Shown: positions 59,925 through 64,000 of the stretch, piece after piece | Layout: every line of letters starts with the position of its first letter | How positions within the stretch are numbered: position 1 is the stretch's first letter | Source: Fen-1273 sp963837815 | Lineage (GTDB): Bacteria > Bacteroidota > Ignavibacteria > UBA10030 > UBA6906 | Assembly: GCA_963837815.1 (NCBI GenBank) | Contig: CAWIOS010000022.1 | Location: forward strand, 1 to 64,000 | Length of the DNA: 64,000 bases | Direction of reading: 5' to 3' | The notes under the pieces: generated by a model | Seen by the model: only the letters and a program-made list of their open reading frames with translations | Databases searched by the model: none | What the model was told of the DNA's origin: nothing | Position numbers and translations under genes: made by a program

Positions 59925-60371
59925 ATGGAAGAGACTGAGCGAAAGGCCGTCGAATTGATGGCCGAATTCAAAAAGCTCGGCGACCGGTACCTGGAATGGC
60001 AGGACAGCCTCACCCGCGCAAAGATGGGGGACCTGAACAGGCATGACGGGAGCGTGATTTTCTTCCTCGGTCAGGACGGACCGTGCACGATGAGCGAGCT
60101 CGCGCTGAAAATCAGGCTCACCGTCAGCAGCGCCACGCTCATCGTCGACCGGCTCGTCGACAAGGGTTTGATCACGCGGGAGCGGTCGACTGAAGACAGG
60201 CGCGTCGTCCGTGTCGCGCTCACCGACGAAGGGGCGGGCCTGTACCGGTTCCTGGAGGAGGCGATCCTCGGGCTGGGGCGGGCGATGCTCTCCGTTCTCG
60301 ATGAACGCGAGCAGGACCAGCTTCTTTCTCTTTACAGAAAAATCAATGCAGCCTTCCCGCGAAAATCATGA
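59925..60371 (+). CDS. MarR-family transcriptional regulator
   Basis: The 148-residue regulator is a winged-helix protein: LNRHDGSVIFFLGQDGPCTMSELALKIRLTVSSATLIVDRLVDKGLITRERSTEDRRVVRVALTDEG contains the recognition helix and the wing with the conserved DRR. It heads the TolC-adaptor-RND operon and should repress it until a ligand binds. Ligand unknown. The TolC gene starts 61 bp later. Confidence 0.9.
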   Translation: MEETERKAVELMAEFKKLGDRYLEWQDSLTRAKMGDLNRHDGSVIFFLGQDGPCTMSELALKIRLTVSSATLIVDRLVDKGLITRERSTEDRRVVRVALTDEGAGLYRFLEEAILGLGRAMLSVLDEREQDQLLSLYRKINAAFPRKS

Positions 60372-60432
60372 GGGTTCTTTCGCGTCCGGCCGATCGCTGC
60401 GTTCGAAGGGTACAAGTATCCGGGGACTATCA

Positions 60433-61794
60433 ATGAACGTGAATTTGAAAATTGTCGTCATGCTCCTGGTTTTCTGCGGGCCGTCTCCCGCGTTATCGCG
60501 GGACCACCCGCCCGCCGGGGCGAAGATCATACTGACGCTCGACAGCGCCGTGGCCCTCGCGCTGGGGCAGAACCGCGACGTTATGATTGCGGAGCAGGAG
60601 CGGTACAGGGCGGACGCGCAGGTGAACGAGGCGTGGTCCGGGGCCCTTCCCCAGCTCTCGCTCACGGGGATGTATACGCGCAACGTGAAGCTTCCCGTCC
60701 TCTTCCTCCCCCCCAACTCGGTGTTCAATCCGGGGAGCTCCACGGAAACTCTCGAGCTCGGCTCCAACAACTCGTACCTCCTCGGGGCAACCCTCTCCCA
60801 GGTCCTCTTCAGCCGTAAGGTCGGCGTTGCGCTCGATATCGCCCACACGTACCATGACTTCACGGAGGAAGGATACCGCGCCACGACACAGGATGTCACG
60901 CTCGCCGTTAAGAAGGCGTTCTATGGCGTCCTTCTTGCGAAGGAGCTCGCGGTGGCCAACAGGGAGGGGCTTGACGTCGTCCGCTCCAACGTCGAAAACG
61001 TGCGTCTCCAGTACGCGCACGGCAACGCCGCCGAGTATGATCTCCTGAGGGCCGAAGTGGAGCTCGCGAACACCGAGCCTCTCCTTATTTCGGCGGAGAA
61101 TGCTCTTGTCCTCTCGATGAACGCGCTGAAAAATCTCCTTGCCATCCCGCTCGACACGGAGATAGACGTCGCGGGCGGATTCACGTTTGACGAAGTCCCG
61201 GCGGAAGCTCTGGAGAGCGCGCGGCATGATGCGCTCTCCTCCAACCCCGCGCTGCTGCAGCTTGGACTCCAGGAGAACATGCTCGACATGAATATAAGCA
61301 TAGAACGGGCGGACTATTTTCCCACGCTCAGCCTCGTCGGGGCCTATCAGTACCAGACGCAGGATAACACGTTCGCGTTCAGGAACTACATGTGGGCAAC
61401 CTCACTCAACGTGGGGCTGCAGCTCTCGTTTCCCCTGTTCGACGGATTCCGGACGAGCGCACGGACCGAACAGGCGACGATTGACCGGGACAAGGTGCAC
61501 TACGCGCGGCTGAAGGCGGAGGATGGGGTGAAGATACAGCTCCAGGCGGCCGAGCTCCGGATGGCGGAGGCGAAGAAACGGATCGCGGGACAGGAGCGGA
61601 ATATCGCCCAGGCGGAAAAGGCCGTCAGCATCGCGCAGACGCGCTACAGAAGCGGGGTCGGCACTCAGCTCGAGCTCATGGATTCGCAGGTCGCGATGAC
61701 GCGCGCCCGGGCGACGCATGCGCAGGCCCTGTACGATTTCCTTGTCGCGAAGGCGGAATGGGAAAACACGTCGGGAAACACTTTCACGCATTGA
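60433..61794 (+). CDS. TolC-family outer-membrane efflux protein
   Basis: The 453-residue protein has a signal peptide (residues 1-22) and TolC repeats: LTLDSAVALALGQNRDVMIAEQER, VKKAFYGVLLAKELAVANREGLDVVRSNVENV and the second half FSLPLFDGFRTSARTEQA-type hairpins. It should form the outer-membrane channel of the tripartite pump encoded downstream. The frame is open further upstream, but the ATG at 60433 begins the signal peptide. Confidence 0.88.
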   Translation: MNVNLKIVVMLLVFCGPSPALSRDHPPAGAKIILTLDSAVALALGQNRDVMIAEQERYRADAQVNEAWSGALPQLSLTGMYTRNVKLPVLFLPPNSVFNPGSSTETLELGSNNSYLLGATLSQVLFSRKVGVALDIAHTYHDFTEEGYRATTQDVTLAVKKAFYGVLLAKELAVANREGLDVVRSNVENVRLQYAHGNAAEYDLLRAEVELANTEPLLISAENALVLSMNALKNLLAIPLDTEIDVAGGFTFDEVPAEALESARHDALSSNPALLQLGLQENMLDMNISIERADYFPTLSLVGAYQYQTQDNTFAFRNYMWATSLNVGLQLSFPLFDGFRTSARTEQATIDRDKVHYARLKAEDGVKIQLQAAELRMAEAKKRIAGQERNIAQAEKAVSIAQTRYRSGVGTQLELMDSQVAMTRARATHAQALYDFLVAKAEWENTSGNTFTH

Positions 61795-61816
61795 CAACGC
61801 ACAGAACGAGGAAAAC

Positions 61817-62872
61817 ATGAACGTCCGGACTGTAAGCGGCGCCGCTCTGGCGGCGCTGTGTGAAATCGCGGTGCTCTTCCCCGGATGCGGTCCGGGGCGT
61901 GACGACAGCCCGAAACCGGGCACCGGCGTCGCGCCGCAGATCGTGGCGGTCGAAACGGCGGTCGCCGGGCGGGCTCCCCTTGTTGTAACGAGGGTGTACA
62001 CGGGCTCTCTCGAGGGAGAAGAGCAGGCGAACGTCGTTGCGAAGATCTCCGAACGTGTCACGGCGATCAGGGCGGCCGTCGGGAGCCGCGTCCGCAGCGG
62101 GCAGGAGATCATCGGGCTGGACAAGGGTGGGACATCCTCCCAGTACTTCCAGGCGGAGGCGGGGTTCCGCAACGCGGGGAAGTCGCTTGAACGGATGAAG
62201 TCGCTCTACGCGGAGGGTGCCGTGGCTCTTCAATCGCTCGACGGAGCGCAGACGGCATACGACGTCGCAAAGGCGAATTTTGACGCGGCGCGGAGCGCGG
62301 TCGAACTCACGACTCCGATCGCGGGTGTGGTGACCGCGGTGAACGTGAGCCTGGGAGACCTGTCCGCTCCCGGCCAGGTTCTCGTAACTGTGGCGAACAT
62401 CGACAGGATGAAGGTGACGATAAGCCTCAACGAGAACGACGTGACAAACGTCGCGCTCGGGCAGGAGGCTGTCATTTATTCCGAGGCGAGGCCCGACGCG
62501 AAGGTCAGGGGGAAAATCGTTCAGCTGTCGAAGTCGGCGGACGTCCGTTCCAGGTCGTTCGATATCAAGGCCCTCTTTCCGAATACCGCCGACAGGTGGT
62601 TCAAGCCCGGCATGTTCGTGAAGGTCACATTGAACGTTTCGCCCCCCGGACCACAGATTGCCGTCCCTTCCGCCGCGGTACAGTCGGACGGCATATCGAA
62701 CCGCGTGTTCGTCATCCGGGGCGGCCGGTCGTACCAGGTCTCCGTCGAGGTCGGGGTGACGGACGGGGAACGGACTGCAATCCTCCGGGGTCTTGCGGAG
62801 AACGACACGGTGGCGACAGTGGGGGTCAACAACCTCCGGGACAGCAGCCTCGTCACCGTGGCGCACAGGTAA
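61817..62872 (+). CDS. RND efflux periplasmic adaptor (lipoprotein)
   Basis: The 351-residue HlyD-type adaptor has a lipobox-like FPGC after its signal segment (Cys24). The lipoyl/hairpin region (KISERVTAIRAAVGSRVRSGQEIIGLD, YFQAEAGFRNAGKSLERMKSLYAEGAVALQ), ELTTPIAGVVTAVNVSLGDL and a beta-barrel (IVQLSKSADVRSRSFDIKALF) follow. It links the RND pump to the TolC channel. It follows the TolC gene by 22 bp and precedes the pump by 28 bp. Confidence 0.9.
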   Translation: MNVRTVSGAALAALCEIAVLFPGCGPGRDDSPKPGTGVAPQIVAVETAVAGRAPLVVTRVYTGSLEGEEQANVVAKISERVTAIRAAVGSRVRSGQEIIGLDKGGTSSQYFQAEAGFRNAGKSLERMKSLYAEGAVALQSLDGAQTAYDVAKANFDAARSAVELTTPIAGVVTAVNVSLGDLSAPGQVLVTVANIDRMKVTISLNENDVTNVALGQEAVIYSEARPDAKVRGKIVQLSKSADVRSRSFDIKALFPNTADRWFKPGMFVKVTLNVSPPGPQIAVPSAAVQSDGISNRVFVIRGGRSYQVSVEVGVTDGERTAILRGLAENDTVATVGVNNLRDSSLVTVAHR

Positions 62873-62900
62873 CTGAATCTGATCTGACAACGGAGTCCGG

Positions 62901-64000
62901 ATGAAACTTGCAGATGTATCGATCGAACGGCCTGTCTTTGCGACGATGATGATCTTCGCGCTGATCGTGCTCGGCCTTTTTTCCTATTCCAAGCTGAACA
63001 TCGACCAGTTTCCCGATGTCGACATACCGTTTGTCACGGTGACGACAGTCCTCCGGGGGGCCGGGCCCGAGCAGGTCGAATCGGATGTCACGAAGAATGT
63101 CGAGGATGCGGTCAACCAGATCGCCGGTGTCGACCACATCCAATCGACGTCGCAGGAGGGGCTGTCGATCGTCGTCATACAGTTTAAACTGGAAACTGAC
63201 GGGAAAATTGCGGCGCAGGAAGTCCGGGAGAAGGTCGCGGCCGCCCGCGCAAAACTCCCCTCCGAGATCGACGATCCCGTGATCACGCGGCTCGACCCGG
63301 CCAGCGTTCCCATCATGACGCTCACTGTATCGGGGAGCAGATCGGCGAAAGAGATAACGACCTATACGAAGGACGTCATAAAGAAAAGGCTCGAGAATGT
63401 CCCGGGCGTGGGAGCGGTGGACCTTGTGGGGGGGACGAGCGCGAGATCGAGGTGGAACTCGATGCGGCGCGGATGCGCTCGTATAATCTCTCCGTCCAGG
63501 ATATCGTCCAGAGCGTGGGTTCCGCGAACATGGAGGTCCCCGCGGGAAACCTCATCACGGGGCCCAGGCAGCTTCTTCTCAGGACGATGGGGAAGTTCAC
63601 GAACGTGGATGAGTTCAACGGCGTCATCGTGGCGGTTCCCGGGGGCAGGGTGGTCCACCTCTCAGACGTTGCGACGGTGAAGGACGGGGTCAAGGAACGG
63701 ACGAGCCTTGCGCGGATGAACGGAGACCGGGCGGTCGGACTCAACATCCAGAAACAGTCGGGAAGCAACACTGTCCAGGTGGCCGAGGCGGTCAAGGCGC
63801 AGGTCGAACGCCTGAAAAAGGAGATCCCGGGCGACATGCAGATCACGATGGCCCGGGACAACAGCATATTCATCCGGGACATGGTGGATGACGTTATCTT
63901 CGACATCCTGTACGGCGGTTTTCTCGCGGTGATCGTCGTGTACCTGTTCCTTGCGAACCTGAGGCCGACGATCATAAGTGCGATTGCGCTCCCGACGTCG
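62901..64000 (+). pseudogene. RND multidrug transporter, frameshifted and cut by the window edge
   Basis: The N-terminus (MKLADVSIERPVFATMMIFALIVLG) and porter domain are those of hydrophobe/amphiphile RND pumps. The reading frame breaks at a run of seven G (63428-63434). Eight G would give VGGDEREIEVELDAARM and continue past the window end with FTNVDEFNGVIVAV, QITMARDNSIFIRDMVDDV and the hydrophobic YGGFLAVIVVYLFLANLRP helix. As written, the first frame stops at 63680. The break may be an undercalled homopolymer or a true mutation. It completes the MarR-TolC-adaptor operon. Confidence 0.8.

Noticed and set aside
1..64000. CRISPR array, prophage, integron or insertion sequence
   Set aside because: No spaced repeat series, transposase, integrase, or phage structural motif was seen on either strand.

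Overview
The window is 64 kb of GC-rich, gene-dense bacterial chromosome with short intergenic gaps. No stretch over 300 bases lacks a gene. I found no tRNA, rRNA, CRISPR array, transposase, integrase or prophage gene. Lineage clues point to the Bacteroidota/Chlorobiota/Ignavibacteriota (FCB) group: an M1 peptidase ends in a 'YPNPFNP' type IX secretion sorting domain, a small PUR-domain (DUF3276-type) protein is present, AMP nucleosidase is the short form, and there are mmdA-like and short biotinyl-carrier genes. Glycine GGG and proline CCC codons are very common and create many G/C homopolymers. Two genes are frameshifted exactly at such runs.

Left part (1-15 kb): tail of a membrane protein; a phosphoribosyltransferase-TM-SH3 fusion; a chalcone-isomerase-like secreted protein; a Nudix hydrolase; an orphan WecE-type sugar aminotransferase; a PDZ-PDZ-membrane-GAF-PP2C phosphatase; DAHP synthase; a membrane metallophosphoesterase. 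On the minus strand come apaG, then a kelch-propeller/hypothetical/YbaK operon, and an S9 peptidase/AMP nucleosidase pair.

Middle (15-33.5 kb): alanine racemase; a Cu(I)/Ag(I) efflux operon (small Cys protein, cusC, cusB, cusA); a receiver-only regulator; an SDR threonine dehydrogenase with an M28 peptidase; PUR protein; thioredoxin; rmuC-glgB. Next comes a light-response module: a MerR/B12 regulator carrying every CarH photoreceptor signature, followed by a class I photolyase and a YfcH-type epimerase.

Right part (33.5-64 kb): a carboxyltransferase/biotinyl carrier/methylmalonyl-CoA epimerase/AspT-like transporter operon; uppP; a pseudo-receiver protein; queE-queC-fumarase-acyl-CoA ligase; FKBP lipoprotein; ferritin; the M1 peptidase; a Gfo/Idh/MocA oxidoreductase; prfC. 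A histidine kinase/OmpR regulator pair follows, with two secreted-protein genes that share a three-fold 10-bp TGAC repeat in their promoters. The window ends with an M13 peptidase, PAP2-like enzyme, ferredoxin, a DUF4412-like protein, and a MarR-controlled tripartite RND efflux operon that runs off the right edge.

The most interesting signals are the CarH-like photosensor with photolyase, the shared TGAC-triplet operators downstream of the two-component system, the PRTase-TM-SH3 fusion, and the Met/Pro-rich insertion in CusA. Product calls rest on recognised motifs; no database search was run.
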